64,000 nucleotides of DNA from Streptomyces sp. NBC_00306 (lineage in GTDB: Bacteria; Actinomycetota; Actinomycetes; Streptomycetales; Streptomycetaceae): the NCBI RefSeq assembly GCF_036169555.1, contig NZ_CP108032.1:4402001-4466000 (forward strand), written 5' to 3'. The notes under the pieces were generated by a model. It was given only the letters and a program-made list of their open reading frames with translations. It did no database searches and had not been told where the DNA came from. Both the position numbers and the translations under genes were made by a program. Below are positions 52,511 through 61,503 of the stretch, piece after piece; within the stretch, counting starts at the first letter, position 1; every line of letters starts with the position of its first letter.

Positions 52511-52667
52511 TCCGGTCCGGTTCGCTCGGCTTCGTACGCTTTCCGTACGGATTCGCAGGGGCGCTTTGTGCGGGGGTGCGGCAGGTGGATGCCGACCCCT
52601 CCGTACAAAGCGCCCGTTTGTTCGGACGGGCCTCCGGGGAGTCGTACGCTCCGGATAGGCTGGGCGG

Positions 52668-55600
52668 ATGACGCGAGCCGAGCAGCCAGCCGAGCAGCAG
52701 GCGGTCGTGAGCACCGCCTCAGAGACTGCCTCAGACTCCGACACCCTTGCCGCAGACTCCCGTGAGCGCGCAGTGCGCGCTCTCCTGCGCTTCCCTCCGT
52801 TGAGGAGACTCTGGAACGCGCAGATCGTGGGCGGTATCGGCGACGCCCTTTCCGTGTTCGTCCTTCTGCTGCTGACCCTTCAGGCGGCGGTGCTGGCGGG
52901 CACGTTCGGCGACGGTTATCGGGGCGCGGCGTTCGCCGTCGCCGCCGTTCTCGGCGCCCGCGTCCTCGCCACGCTGCTCTTCGGAGCCGTTCTGCTGGGT
53001 CCGCTGACGACCCTCACCTCGCCCAAGGGCCCGCTCGACCGCCGCTGGACCATGATCGGGGCGGACGGACTGCGGGCCGTTCTGCTGATCGTCGCCCCGC
53101 TGTGGGTGGACTGGACCCTCGACAACGCGGCGGCGATCCTGCTGATCACCGTGTTCGTCGCGGGAGTCGCCGAGCGCTTCTGGACCGTCGCCCGCGACGG
53201 TGCCGCGCCCGCGCTGCTGCCCGCCCCGCCGCCGGAGGGCGCGGCGGTACGCCCGCTGCCCGACCACCTCGACGCGCTGCGCCGGCTCTGGCTGCGCACC
53301 GGTTTCGCCGTCATTCCCCTCGGCGCCGCGGTGCTGCTGGTCGCGACCCTGATCGGCAACCTCCTCGCCACCGGCCTGGACTGGTTCTCGCTGCACCAGG
53401 CGGCCCTCGGGTCGTACGTCGCCGCCGGACTCTTCGCCGCCTCCGTGTCGACGCTGTACTTCATCGAGCTGCCCGGCTCCTCGACGGCGAGGCCGCGCTC
53501 GCCGCTCGAAGGGCTGCGACGGCCGTCCACCGGGGGCACCCTCGACAAGGGGCGCACCGGAGCCATACCGCTGTTCGTCCTCGCCTGTGCCGCGGTCGCC
53601 GCGGCGATCTCGTCGGCCGTCGCCGTCGCCGTCCTGCACGCGGTCGACCTCGGTGGCGGACCCGCCGCGTTCGCCCTGCTGGTCCTCGTGCTGACCGGCG
53701 GCACGGGGCTCGGCATCCGGGGTGCCGCGTCGGTCCTGCCGTCGCTCTCGCGCCGCCGCCTCCTGGTCCTGGCCCTCACGGTCACCGGAGTGGCGCTGCT
53801 CGCGATGGGGCTCGTGCCGGACACGGCGACCGTGCTGCTGCTCGCGCTGCTCGCGGGCTTCTCGGCCGGAGTTGCCGCGAACATCGGCCACACGCTCATC
53901 GACCAGGAAGCGGAGGACTTCCGCCGGGCCCGGATCACCGACCACCTCCAGGCCGTCGTCCGGGTCGCCATCGCCGTCGGCGCGGTCGCGGCCCCCCTGC
54001 TCGCCGCGGCCATCGGGCCGCACCGGCTGGCGAGCGGAGACTTCGTCTTCGCCCATGGCGGCGCCGGATTCACCCTGATGCTGGTGGGCGCGCTCCTGCT
54101 GCCCGTCGCCGCGATCGTCCTCGCCAAGACCGACGACCGCTCAGGCGTTCCGTTGCGCCGCGATCTGCGTGACGCGCTGCGCGGCGGGGCCGACCCGGCC
54201 GTGGCACCCGCCGGCACCGGGTTCTTCATCGCGATAGAGGGCGGTGACGGAGCCGGGAAGTCCACCCAGGTCGAGGCCCTCGCCCAGTGGATCCGCGCCA
54301 AGGGCCACGAGGTCGTCGTCACCCGCGAGCCGGGCGCGACGCCGGTCGGCAAGCGGCTGCGGTCCATCCTGCTCGACGTCTCGTCCGCCGGTCTGTCGAA
54401 CCGCGCCGAGGCACTGCTCTACGCCGCGGACCGCGCCGAACACGTCGGATCGGTCGTCCGGCCCGCGCTGGAACGCGGCGCCATCGTCATCTCCGACCGC
54501 TACATCGACTCCTCCGTCGCCTACCAGGGCGCCGGCCGCGACCTGTCGCCCACCGAGATCGCACGGATCTCGCGCTGGGCCACGGACGGGCTCGTACCGC
54601 ATCTGACGGTGCTGCTCGACGTCTCGCCGGAGGCCGCGCGGGAACGCTTCACGGAAGCGCCCGACCGGCTGGAGTCCGAGCCGGCGGAGTTCCACCAGCG
54701 GGTGCGGTCGGGCTTCCTGACGCTCGCCGCCGCCGACCCGGGGCGCTACCTGGTGGTGGACGCGGGCCAGGAGCCGGAGGCCGTCACCACCGTCGTACGC
54801 CACCGCCTCGACCAGCTGCTGCCCCTGTCCGACGCCGAGATCAAGGCGCAGGAGGAGGCCCGCAAGGCGGCCGAGGAGGAAGCCCGCCGCAAGGCCGAGG
54901 AAGAGGCCGCGCGCAAGGCGGAGGAGGAGCGTCTCGAGCGCGAGCGCCAGGAACAGCTGGCCAAGCTCCGTGCCGAGGAGGAGGAGCGCAAGCGCCGCGA
55001 GCTGGAGGAGGCGCGGCAGCGCGAGGCCGAACGGCAGGCGGAGGAGGCCCGGCAGCGGGCCGAGGAGGCGCGACGCCTCGCGGAGGAGGAGCGCAAGCGC
55101 CGCGAGGCCGAGGAGAAGACCCGCCGCGAGGAGGAAGAGCGCCGGCGCAAGCAGGCGGAGGAGGAGGCCCGGCTGCGGGCCGAGGCCGACGAGCGTCGTC
55201 TGGAGAAGCAGCGCAAGGCCGAGGAGGCCCTGCTGCGGGCGGAGGAGGCGCGCCGGCTGGCGGAGGCGGCGGCAGCGGCTGCCGCGCCTGCCGCCGAGGT
55301 GACGGCTCCCACGCCCGTCGTGCGGCCGGACGAGGTGACGCAGGAAGTGCCACAGCCTCCGACGGCCGCGGCGGACGAGACGGCGGTTCTCCCGCCGGTG
55401 CGGAACAACGACGAGACGGCTGTGCTGCGGCCGGTGCGGGACGCGGAGGAGACCGCGGTGATTCCGCCGGTTCCGCCGGTGCGGGACGCGGACGAAACCG
55501 CGGTGATCCCCCAGGTGCGGGACGCGGACGAGACGGCCGTTCTTCCGCCGGTGCGGGACCAGGAGCCGGTGCAGGATCGCGGGCCGGCGCAGGAGGGCGG

Positions 55601-55772
55601 CTCGGACCGCACGCGTGAACTCCCGCAGGTCGACCCGGCGACGGGCCGCCCGCGGCGGCGCTCGGACTGGGCGGAGGAGACCCCGCTGGACGATCTGCCG
55701 ACGCTGGCGGACGAACTGCTGGGTCCGCACGACGAGGACGACAACGGGCGCCGGGGGCGCGGCGGCCGCTGA
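52668..55772 (+). CDS. tmk: MFS-like membrane domain fused to thymidylate kinase with charged coiled-coil tail
   Basis: A 1034-aa fusion. Residues about 40-495 form a membrane domain of about 12 helices resembling an MFS transporter (opening FPPLRRLWNAQIVGGIGDAL). About 517-715 is a dTMP kinase: P-loop IEGGDGAGKSTQVEALAQWI, VVTREPGATPVGKRLRSILL and the DRY motif VISDRYIDSSVAYQGAGR. About 724-870 is a highly charged Glu/Arg/Lys/Ala coiled coil. About 895-970 holds five DETAV(L/I)P-type repeats, and the end is acidic then basic. The kinase makes dTDP for DNA synthesis. It lies between topA and holB. Confidence 0.94.
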   Translation: MTRAEQPAEQQAVVSTASETASDSDTLAADSRERAVRALLRFPPLRRLWNAQIVGGIGDALSVFVLLLLTLQAAVLAGTFGDGYRGAAFAVAAVLGARVLATLLFGAVLLGPLTTLTSPKGPLDRRWTMIGADGLRAVLLIVAPLWVDWTLDNAAAILLITVFVAGVAERFWTVARDGAAPALLPAPPPEGAAVRPLPDHLDALRRLWLRTGFAVIPLGAAVLLVATLIGNLLATGLDWFSLHQAALGSYVAAGLFAASVSTLYFIELPGSSTARPRSPLEGLRRPSTGGTLDKGRTGAIPLFVLACAAVAAAISSAVAVAVLHAVDLGGGPAAFALLVLVLTGGTGLGIRGAASVLPSLSRRRLLVLALTVTGVALLAMGLVPDTATVLLLALLAGFSAGVAANIGHTLIDQEAEDFRRARITDHLQAVVRVAIAVGAVAAPLLAAAIGPHRLASGDFVFAHGGAGFTLMLVGALLLPVAAIVLAKTDDRSGVPLRRDLRDALRGGADPAVAPAGTGFFIAIEGGDGAGKSTQVEALAQWIRAKGHEVVVTREPGATPVGKRLRSILLDVSSAGLSNRAEALLYAADRAEHVGSVVRPALERGAIVISDRYIDSSVAYQGAGRDLSPTEIARISRWATDGLVPHLTVLLDVSPEAARERFTEAPDRLESEPAEFHQRVRSGFLTLAAADPGRYLVVDAGQEPEAVTTVVRHRLDQLLPLSDAEIKAQEEARKAAEEEARRKAEEEAARKAEEERLERERQEQLAKLRAEEEERKRRELEEARQREAERQAEEARQRAEEARRLAEEERKRREAEEKTRREEEERRRKQAEEEARLRAEADERRLEKQRKAEEALLRAEEARRLAEAAAAAAAPAAEVTAPTPVVRPDEVTQEVPQPPTAAADETAVLPPVRNNDETAVLRPVRDAEETAVIPPVPPVRDADETAVIPQVRDADETAVLPPVRDQEPVQDRGPAQEGGSDRTRELPQVDPATGRPRRRSDWAEETPLDDLPTLADELLGPHDEDDNGRRGRGGR

Positions 55773-55791
55773 GGCGTGTTGTCGCCACCTC

Positions 55792-55826
55792 CGTCCGGGG
55801 GCCGGGCTCGGCCCGGCCCCGGGACG
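55792..55826 (+). terminator. terminator after the kinase fusion gene
   Basis: A 16-bp inverted repeat with one mismatch (55792-55807 / 55811-55826) and a 3-nt loop, 20 bp after the stop. It does not rule out read-through into holB. Confidence 0.75.
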
Positions 55827-55954
55827 GCCCGGTGCTCAGGGATTTTGGCTCCCTCCAAGCTCGCTTTCGTGCACTCATGCGATCGAGCGCGTGCGCTGAG
55901 TGTCGGACCCCTGCCCCACAATGGGAGCCCCAGGACAAAGGCAGGTGACGGCGC

Positions 55955-57160
55955 ATGACCGTGTGGGACGAACTGGTCGGACAGGACCGGGTGCAGGTGC
56001 AGCTCGGTGCCGCCGCGCAGGACGCCGACACCCTGGTCACCGCCGAGTCCCGCGGTGAAGCCGCCCCCGAGGCTTCGAAGATGACCCATGCCTGGCTGTT
56101 CACCGGTCCGCCGGGATCGGGACGGTCCACCGCGGCGCGTGCGTTCGCCGCCGCGCTCCAGTGCGTCAGCCCCGACCGGGCCCTCGGCGCGGCGCCCGGA
56201 TGCGGATTCTGCGACGGCTGTCACACCGCCCTCGTGGGGACACATGCCGACGTCGACGTCGTCCGCACCGACATGCTGTCCATCGGCGTCAAGGAGACCC
56301 GCGAGCTCGTCCGCCGCGCCCAGCTCTCCCCTGCCGTCGGCCGCTGGCAGGTGATCATCCTGGAGGACGCCGACCGGCTCACCGAGGGCGCCGGCAACGT
56401 CCTGCTGAAGGCCGTGGAGGAGCCCGCACCCCGCACCGTGTGGCTGCTGTGCGCGCCGTCGCTGGAAGACGTGCTGCCGACCATCCGCTCGCGCTGCCGG
56501 CACCTCACCCTGCGTACACCGCCGGTCGACGCCGTCGCCGATGTGCTGATCCGGCGGGACGGCATCGAGCCCGGCGTGGCGGCCGCGGCCGCGCGGGCCA
56601 CGCAGGGCCACATCGGGCGAGCGCGCCGCCTCGCGACCGACGAGAAGGCCCGAGCGCGCAGGGCCACCGTGCTCAAGCTGCCGCTGCGTGTGGACGACGT
56701 CGGAGGCTGTCTGAAGGCCGCGCAGGAACTGATCGACGCCGCGGCCGAGGACGCCAAGCAGGTCGCGGACGAGGTCGACACCAAGGAGACCGAGGAGCTG
56801 AAGGCGGCACTCGGCGCGGCACAGGGCGGCCGGATGCCGCGGGGGACCGCGGGCGTCATGAAGGACCTGGAGGACCGGCAGAAGCGCCGCAAGACACGGA
56901 CGCAGCGCGACACCCTGGACCTCGCCCTCAGCGACCTGACCGGTTTCTACCGCGACGTCCTCGCGCTCCAGCTCGGCTCCGGCATCGCGATCGCCAACGG
57001 AGACGTACAGGACGCGCTGGACCGGATCGTCGGATCGTCCACCCCCGAGCGCACCCTGCGCCGGATAGAGGCGATCACCGCGTGCCGAGAGGCGCTGGAG
57101 GCGAATGTGGCGCCTCTGCTGGCGGTCGAGGCGATGACGATGGCGCTGCGGGCGGGCTGA
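55955..57160 (+). CDS. holB: DNA polymerase III subunit delta'
   Basis: A 401-aa clamp-loader subunit. AAA+ fold with a modified P-loop FTGPPGSGRSTAARAF (Arg in place of the Walker Lys), zinc module CGFCDGCHTALVG, sensor and Walker B-like VIILEDADRLTEGAGNVLLK, and the SRC motif RSRCRHLTLR. The altered P-loop fits delta', which does not hydrolyse ATP. The protein is longer than the E. coli subunit, with a helical C-terminal domain. It lies downstream of the thymidylate kinase fusion, the common bacterial tmk-holB order. Confidence 0.94.
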   Translation: MTVWDELVGQDRVQVQLGAAAQDADTLVTAESRGEAAPEASKMTHAWLFTGPPGSGRSTAARAFAAALQCVSPDRALGAAPGCGFCDGCHTALVGTHADVDVVRTDMLSIGVKETRELVRRAQLSPAVGRWQVIILEDADRLTEGAGNVLLKAVEEPAPRTVWLLCAPSLEDVLPTIRSRCRHLTLRTPPVDAVADVLIRRDGIEPGVAAAAARATQGHIGRARRLATDEKARARRATVLKLPLRVDDVGGCLKAAQELIDAAAEDAKQVADEVDTKETEELKAALGAAQGGRMPRGTAGVMKDLEDRQKRRKTRTQRDTLDLALSDLTGFYRDVLALQLGSGIAIANGDVQDALDRIVGSSTPERTLRRIEAITACREALEANVAPLLAVEAMTMALRAG

Positions 57161-57288
57161 CCGGGCGGGGCGGCGGCCTTTCATCGCACCGACGACGGCT
57201 CCCGGACGGTGGGGCCGTCCGTGGTTGACCGGCTCACTCGTACGCGCGCGGACGGGCATCTTCCGGTCTCGTCGCCTACGCTCCGGGC

Positions 57289-58830
57289 ATGGACACAAGG
57301 CGCTGGTTCCGCAAGTCCGCCCTCACGCTGGCGACCGCCGGCCTGCTGATCTCCGGCTGTACGGACGGGAATTCGTCCTCCAGCGCCGCCGGGTCCACAC
57401 CGAGCGGCGGCCCGGCCCCGAGCGCCGCTCTCCAGCCGTACTACGCGCAGAAGCTGAAGTGGCGGGCCTGCGGAGTCGAGGGCTTCGAGTGCTCCACGAT
57501 GAAGGCCCCCCTCGACTACGCGAAGCCGGACGGCGACTCCGTGAAACTGGCCGTCGCCCGCAAGAAGGCCACGGGCCCGGGCAAGCGCCTCGGCTCGCTC
57601 CAGGTCAACCCGGGCGGGCCCGGCGGCTCGGCGATCGGCTATCTCCAGAGCTACGCGGGCGTCGGCTACCCGGCGCCGGTGCGCGCCCAGTACGACATGG
57701 TCGCCATCGACCCCCGCGGGGTCGCCCGCAGCGAACCCGTCGAATGCCTCACGGGCAAGGAGATGGACGCGTACACGCAGGTCGACCAGACCCCCGACGA
57801 CGCCGCCGAGGCCACCAAGCTGTCCGGGGCGCTCAAGAACTTCGCGGCGGGCTGCGAGCAGCGTTCCGGCAAGATCCTTCCGCATGTGTCCACGGTGGAC
57901 GCGGCGCGTGACATGGACATCCTGCGGTCCGTGCTGGGCGACAAGAAGCTCTCGTACGTCGGCGCTTCGTACGGCACCTTCCTCGGCGCCACGTACGCCG
58001 AGCTTTTCCCCGACCGCACAGGCCGCCTCGTCCTCGACGGTGCGATGGACCCGTCGCTGCCGTCGCGACAGATGAACCGCGACCAGACCGCCGGGTTCGA
58101 GACGGCGTTCCAGTCCTTCGCCGCCGACTGCGTCAAGCAGCCGGACTGCCCGCTCGGCAACACGTCCGCGGCGGACGCGTCCACCCGGCTCAAGGCCTTC
58201 TTCACCGAGCTCGACGCCCAGCCCGTCCCGACCGGCGAGAGCCGCGCGCTGGGGGAGTCGCTGGCGACGACGGGAGTGATCGCCGCGATGTACGACGAGG
58301 CGGCCTGGCCGCAGCTCCGCCAGGCCCTCACCGACGCGATGGCGGGCCAGGGCGCGCCGCTCCTGTCCCTGGCGGACAGCTACTACGAGCGCGAGGGCGA
58401 CGGCTCGTACGCGAACCTGATGTACGCCAACGCCGCCGTGAACTGCGTGGACCTGCCCCCGGCCTTCGGCGGCCCGTCGGCGGTCCAGTCGGCCCTTCCG
58501 GAGTTCGAGAAGGCGTCCCCGGTCTTCGGCCGTGGCTTCGCCTGGGCCTCGCTGAACTGCGCCTACTGGCCGGTCCCCGCCACGGGCAAGCCGCACCGCA
58601 TCGAGGCGAAGGGAGCGGCCCCGATCGTGGTCGTCGGCACGACGCGCGACCCCGCGACCCCCTACAAGTGGGCGCAGGGCCTGGCCGGCCAGCTCTCGTC
58701 GGGCACGCTGCTGACGTACGAGGGCGACGGACACACGGCATACGGGCGGGGCAGCGACTGCGTGGACACGGCGATCAACACCTACCTGCTGGAGGGCACC
58801 ACCCCGCCGAAGAACAAGACCTGCAGCTGA
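57289..58830 (+). CDS. secreted lipoprotein alpha/beta hydrolase of the tripeptidyl aminopeptidase (Tap/Slp) type
   Basis: A 513-aa exported hydrolase. A signal peptide with lipobox LLISGC near residue 24 and a Ser/Gly-rich linker come first. The oxyanion/NPGGPGGS segment is near 105, the nucleophile elbow is YVGASYGTFLGATYA (Ser about 227), and the C-terminal Tap domain has GTTRDPATPYKWA (Asp) and YEGDGHTAYGRGSDCV (His). Six or more cysteines suggest disulfides. Such enzymes release N-terminal tripeptides from extracellular proteins. Its own promoter should lie in the 128-bp gap after holB. Confidence 0.92.
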   Translation: MDTRRWFRKSALTLATAGLLISGCTDGNSSSSAAGSTPSGGPAPSAALQPYYAQKLKWRACGVEGFECSTMKAPLDYAKPDGDSVKLAVARKKATGPGKRLGSLQVNPGGPGGSAIGYLQSYAGVGYPAPVRAQYDMVAIDPRGVARSEPVECLTGKEMDAYTQVDQTPDDAAEATKLSGALKNFAAGCEQRSGKILPHVSTVDAARDMDILRSVLGDKKLSYVGASYGTFLGATYAELFPDRTGRLVLDGAMDPSLPSRQMNRDQTAGFETAFQSFAADCVKQPDCPLGNTSAADASTRLKAFFTELDAQPVPTGESRALGESLATTGVIAAMYDEAAWPQLRQALTDAMAGQGAPLLSLADSYYEREGDGSYANLMYANAAVNCVDLPPAFGGPSAVQSALPEFEKASPVFGRGFAWASLNCAYWPVPATGKPHRIEAKGAAPIVVVGTTRDPATPYKWAQGLAGQLSSGTLLTYEGDGHTAYGRGSDCVDTAINTYLLEGTTPPKNKTCS

Positions 58831-58967
58831 CGCGGGGCGGGGTGACCCGGGGGCCGCGGCGGGGGCTCCCGGGGGTGGTTCGGGGCACCCGAAACAACCC
58901 TGTAGACTTGGCGCCGCTGCTGATGCGAACGTGTTCTCGCGAGGACGGGTATCGCCGCAGGTAGCTT

Positions 58968-59041
58968 GCCGCCTTAGCTCAGTTGGCCAGAGCAACGCAC
59001 TCGTAATGCGTAGGTCTCGGGTTCGAATCCCGAAGGCGGCT
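58968..59041 (+). tRNA. tRNA-Thr (anticodon CGT)
   Basis: A 74-nt cloverleaf. Acceptor stem GCCGCCT (58968-58974) pairs with AGGCGGC (59034-59040), with discriminator T at 59041. The D-arm has AGCTCAGTTGG, the anticodon loop CTCGTAA gives CGT, reading ACG (Thr), and the T-arm has GGTTCGAATCC. CCA is not encoded. It marks the end of the conserved core; tRNA 3' ends are common integration sites. Confidence 0.97.
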
Positions 59042-59047
59042 CTGTGG

Positions 59048-59090
59048 AAGCCTCAGGACTCACTCGCCGTGACCTGGGGCTTTTGCTTTT
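59048..59090 (+). terminator. terminator after tRNA-Thr
   Basis: Inverted repeat AAGCCTCAGG (59048-59057) / CCTGGGGCTT (59073-59082), one G-T wobble, followed by TTGCTTTT. The rest of the gap to 59353 shows no gene. Confidence 0.85.
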
Positions 59091-59353
59091 ACCGAATGCG
59101 GTGACAGGCCGCCCTGCGGTCCCCGGTCTGAGTCCTGGTCCTCGATTCCCGCCTCGGCGAGCAGTTCCTGAACTCCTCGTGGTCGGCGCGCTCGTCGGCC
59201 GTGAGAGCACGACGTGATGCTCATGTCATCGCTCCGCGGCGGCGGCTTGCGCGCATCTTGTCCGGCCCTTTGGTCAGGCAGGAACGGGCAGGACAGGCGT
59301 GATCGGGACGGCGTGCCGGCTCTTCTGCGAAGGGTGACAGGAATGAGCCGTGC

Positions 59354-60775
59354 TCACATGTTCCTCAGGTTCTTCTGAACCGCCGCCGCGGTGAACCGCA
59401 CCGCCTCTTTGGCCAGTGGCTTGAGCATGTCCGGGATCTTCTCGATCCGGTGCACCCAGATCTTCCAAGGCCAGTCCCACGGCTTCTGGACCGGCCCGAG
59501 AGGGCCGGGGCTCGTCGGGTGCGTGAGGGCGTTGTGGCAGAGGGCCGTCATGCCTGAACTGACTTCCTTGATGATCTCTGCCATCTCCTGCCACGGAGGG
59601 TGGAAACTCCTGGGGAAGTCGTCCGTGTAATACCTGCCGAACTCGACGACGAGCGCGTGCGCCTTGACGGCGTTGCTGGTCAGGTGGCGACTGTAGGCGT
59701 AGTCCGTGACGGTACCGGACGTCGGGTAGGGCATTTTGTCGTTGGAGATGCTGGGAGCCTTCAGCCAGAACGACTGGATGTCGTCGTAGGTCACACCCCG
59801 GACCTTGCCGATGGCCTCCGCCATGATCGCGGCGCCGCCCGACACCACTGCCTCGTCCTCAGCTTCGATGAACTCCGCGTACGAGCAGCCCTGCGGCCCT
59901 GCGGCCGGCTCGTTCTGCCTGCACGAGGTGCCTCGCTTGCCGTCGTACCGAGACGTCGCGAAGGTCGTGAAGGGGTCCCGCATCTGGTTTTCGTCGTGCC
60001 CCCACACGTGCATCACCGTGTTGCTGAAGCTGTGGATGTCGACGTACCAATGCGGTGCCAGGCTGCCGAACGGAGTCGACCACACCAGCGGGGGCCACTT
60101 GTCGATCCGGTCGAACAGCCAGTGGATGTTCCGCGTCTCTGGTTCAGAATTCGGAGTGTGGCCGTGGAAGAGGTCGTTCCCGGGGTTGTCCGACGCCAGA
60201 GAGCTCTTGTTCGCGTACGGGGAGAAGTACCGGCGGAAGTCCCAGAGGAACGAGTGGTTGCGGTTGATGTCCACCCCGACGCCATTTCCTCGGGGCGAGC
60301 GGTTCTTGCGCCACATCTCGCGGTTGTAGCGGGCTTCTGGGGTCGCTTCCGCGTGGTAAGTCTGCGAAAAATTGCGCCCGTCGGGGTTCACGCACGGAAG
60401 GACGACGACATACAGCTCATCGATGATGCGTCTGATGGTGTCCTTGTCGTAGAAGGCTCCTCCGTAGCGGAGGCCGGCACCCGTCTTGTACGCCTCCAGC
60501 AGGTCCGCGGCGAACGACAGGCAGATCTCGGCACCGCCCCATTCACGCGCGTGTGCACAGGCGGTGAAGAACACGCATGGCTTACGCGGCCGGTTCAGGA
60601 GGTTGCCCAGGAAGCTGCTGTCCCCAATGACCAGAGCGCGGCACCGGCGTCCCTCGAAGGTCGTGTACGGCAGCGTGACGCGGCGCGACAGGTCGGGGTA
60701 CTCGGCAGCCAGTCCTGAGAGGGCGGAATCCACTTCGCCGACGTTGAGATACCGGTCAAGTGCCAGGTGGGTCAT
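59354..60775 (-). CDS. M14-family zinc carboxypeptidase, no signal peptide
   Basis: A 473-aa M14 metallopeptidase. Zinc ligands: HAREW (HxxE) near residue 78 and DIHSFS (His) near 245. Arg/Asn substrate-binding DINRNHSFLWDFR lies near 170, and the general base Glu is in ALVVEFGRYY near 376. Full length, but there is no signal peptide and no propeptide in the chain. The start overlaps the stop of a 110-aa gene upstream (60772-60775). More A/T at third codon positions than in the core genes, and location next to tRNA-Thr, suggest acquired DNA. The target peptide is unknown. Confidence 0.9.
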   Translation of the reverse strand: MTHLALDRYLNVGEVDSALSGLAAEYPDLSRRVTLPYTTFEGRRCRALVIGDSSFLGNLLNRPRKPCVFFTACAHAREWGGAEICLSFAADLLEAYKTGAGLRYGGAFYDKDTIRRIIDELYVVVLPCVNPDGRNFSQTYHAEATPEARYNREMWRKNRSPRGNGVGVDINRNHSFLWDFRRYFSPYANKSSLASDNPGNDLFHGHTPNSEPETRNIHWLFDRIDKWPPLVWSTPFGSLAPHWYVDIHSFSNTVMHVWGHDENQMRDPFTTFATSRYDGKRGTSCRQNEPAAGPQGCSYAEFIEAEDEAVVSGGAAIMAEAIGKVRGVTYDDIQSFWLKAPSISNDKMPYPTSGTVTDYAYSRHLTSNAVKAHALVVEFGRYYTDDFPRSFHPPWQEMAEIIKEVSSGMTALCHNALTHPTSPGPLGPVQKPWDWPWKIWVHRIEKIPDMLKPLAKEAVRFTAAAVQKNLRNM

Positions 60776-61104
60776 GGCGCCGACTCCTCATCGTCGCGGA
60801 CCTTCTCCCCGAGGCCTTCCAGCGCAATTCGCCCTTCCGCGAACCTGTCGCCCTTCCCGACGTCTGCCGGTGGCTCGTCCGCGGACTGCGCCACGTGGAC
60901 CGAGACGTCGTATCCGTCCTGTCTCAGCGATTGCATCTGCTCGCTGCTGGCAATGACACCAACCGACAACGCGCCGTCCGGCTCCTCGGTCACCACCGGT
61001 CGGCAGCCGAAATCGAGGGGCTTCAGCAGCAGCTTCTGCATCAATGAGGGCTCGCGTGTGCGGACCGTTCCCACGAGACGGGCCGTCGCTGGTATATCGG
61101 CCAT
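60772..61104 (-). CDS. small protein upstream of M14 peptidase, possible detached propeptide
   Basis: A 110-aa soluble protein with no signal peptide. It has an apparent duplicated alpha/beta layout: RLVGTVRTREPSLMQKLLLKP, then SVGVIASSEQMQSLRQDGYDVSVHV, and an acidic C-terminus. The pattern 'V-x-V-(6-12)-Q/E-x-x-x-L-x-x-x-G-(Y/F)-D/E-V' is what M14 carboxypeptidase activation domains look like, here as a separate gene coupled to the peptidase by a 4-nt overlap. Role as chaperone or inhibitor is an inference. No other family is recognised. Confidence 0.7.
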   Translation of the reverse strand: MADIPATARLVGTVRTREPSLMQKLLLKPLDFGCRPVVTEEPDGALSVGVIASSEQMQSLRQDGYDVSVHVAQSADEPPADVGKGDRFAEGRIALEGLGEKVRDDEESAP

Positions 61105-61503
61105 GCTTCCACGCTAGGCCGCCAGCGGCGAGGCTGCATCGCGACGCCGGGTCAGTCAGCCGCGTCGACCGCGCGGACCTGATGGAACCGCACCGACCTG
61201 TCCTGGGTCGGGGGCGGCGGCTCGAGGTGATTGACGATCAGGCGGGAAGGAGCCGGACGCCGACACCTCGAGGGTGGTGGTGATGGTAGAGCCGTACCGA
61301 CGGGGGTGTGAGGGGTCGCCGGCATCGCGTCGATCGCCCCCGTTCAGCGCCTTGCGGCGACGCCGGTTCCCCGTGTCCCTTCCGCGGCACGATCGCCAAC
61401 TCCTCGACCGTCGCTCGCCGCTGGGCGTTCCGGTCCAGGATCTCGGCGTTGTCATCGGTGATGGGCGTGCGACATTCTCCAACAAAGCGCAGAAGGAGTA
61501 CCT
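61105..61503. other. 399-bp gap, no convincing gene
   Basis: Divergent spacer between the small M14 partner and the 323-aa protein. Long reverse-strand frames cross it without a usable start or recognised motif; they may be decayed sequence. AGAAGGAG lies at the end, serving the next gene. Confidence 0.5.

Noticed and set aside
49541..52744. 1067-aa reverse open frame over topA
   Set aside because: Shadow of topA; low-complexity Arg/Gly/Leu sequence.
58974..59210. 78-aa reverse ORF across tRNA-Thr, containing PPSGFEPETYALRV
   Set aside because: This peptide style is the well-known false translation of the antisense strand of a tRNA gene.
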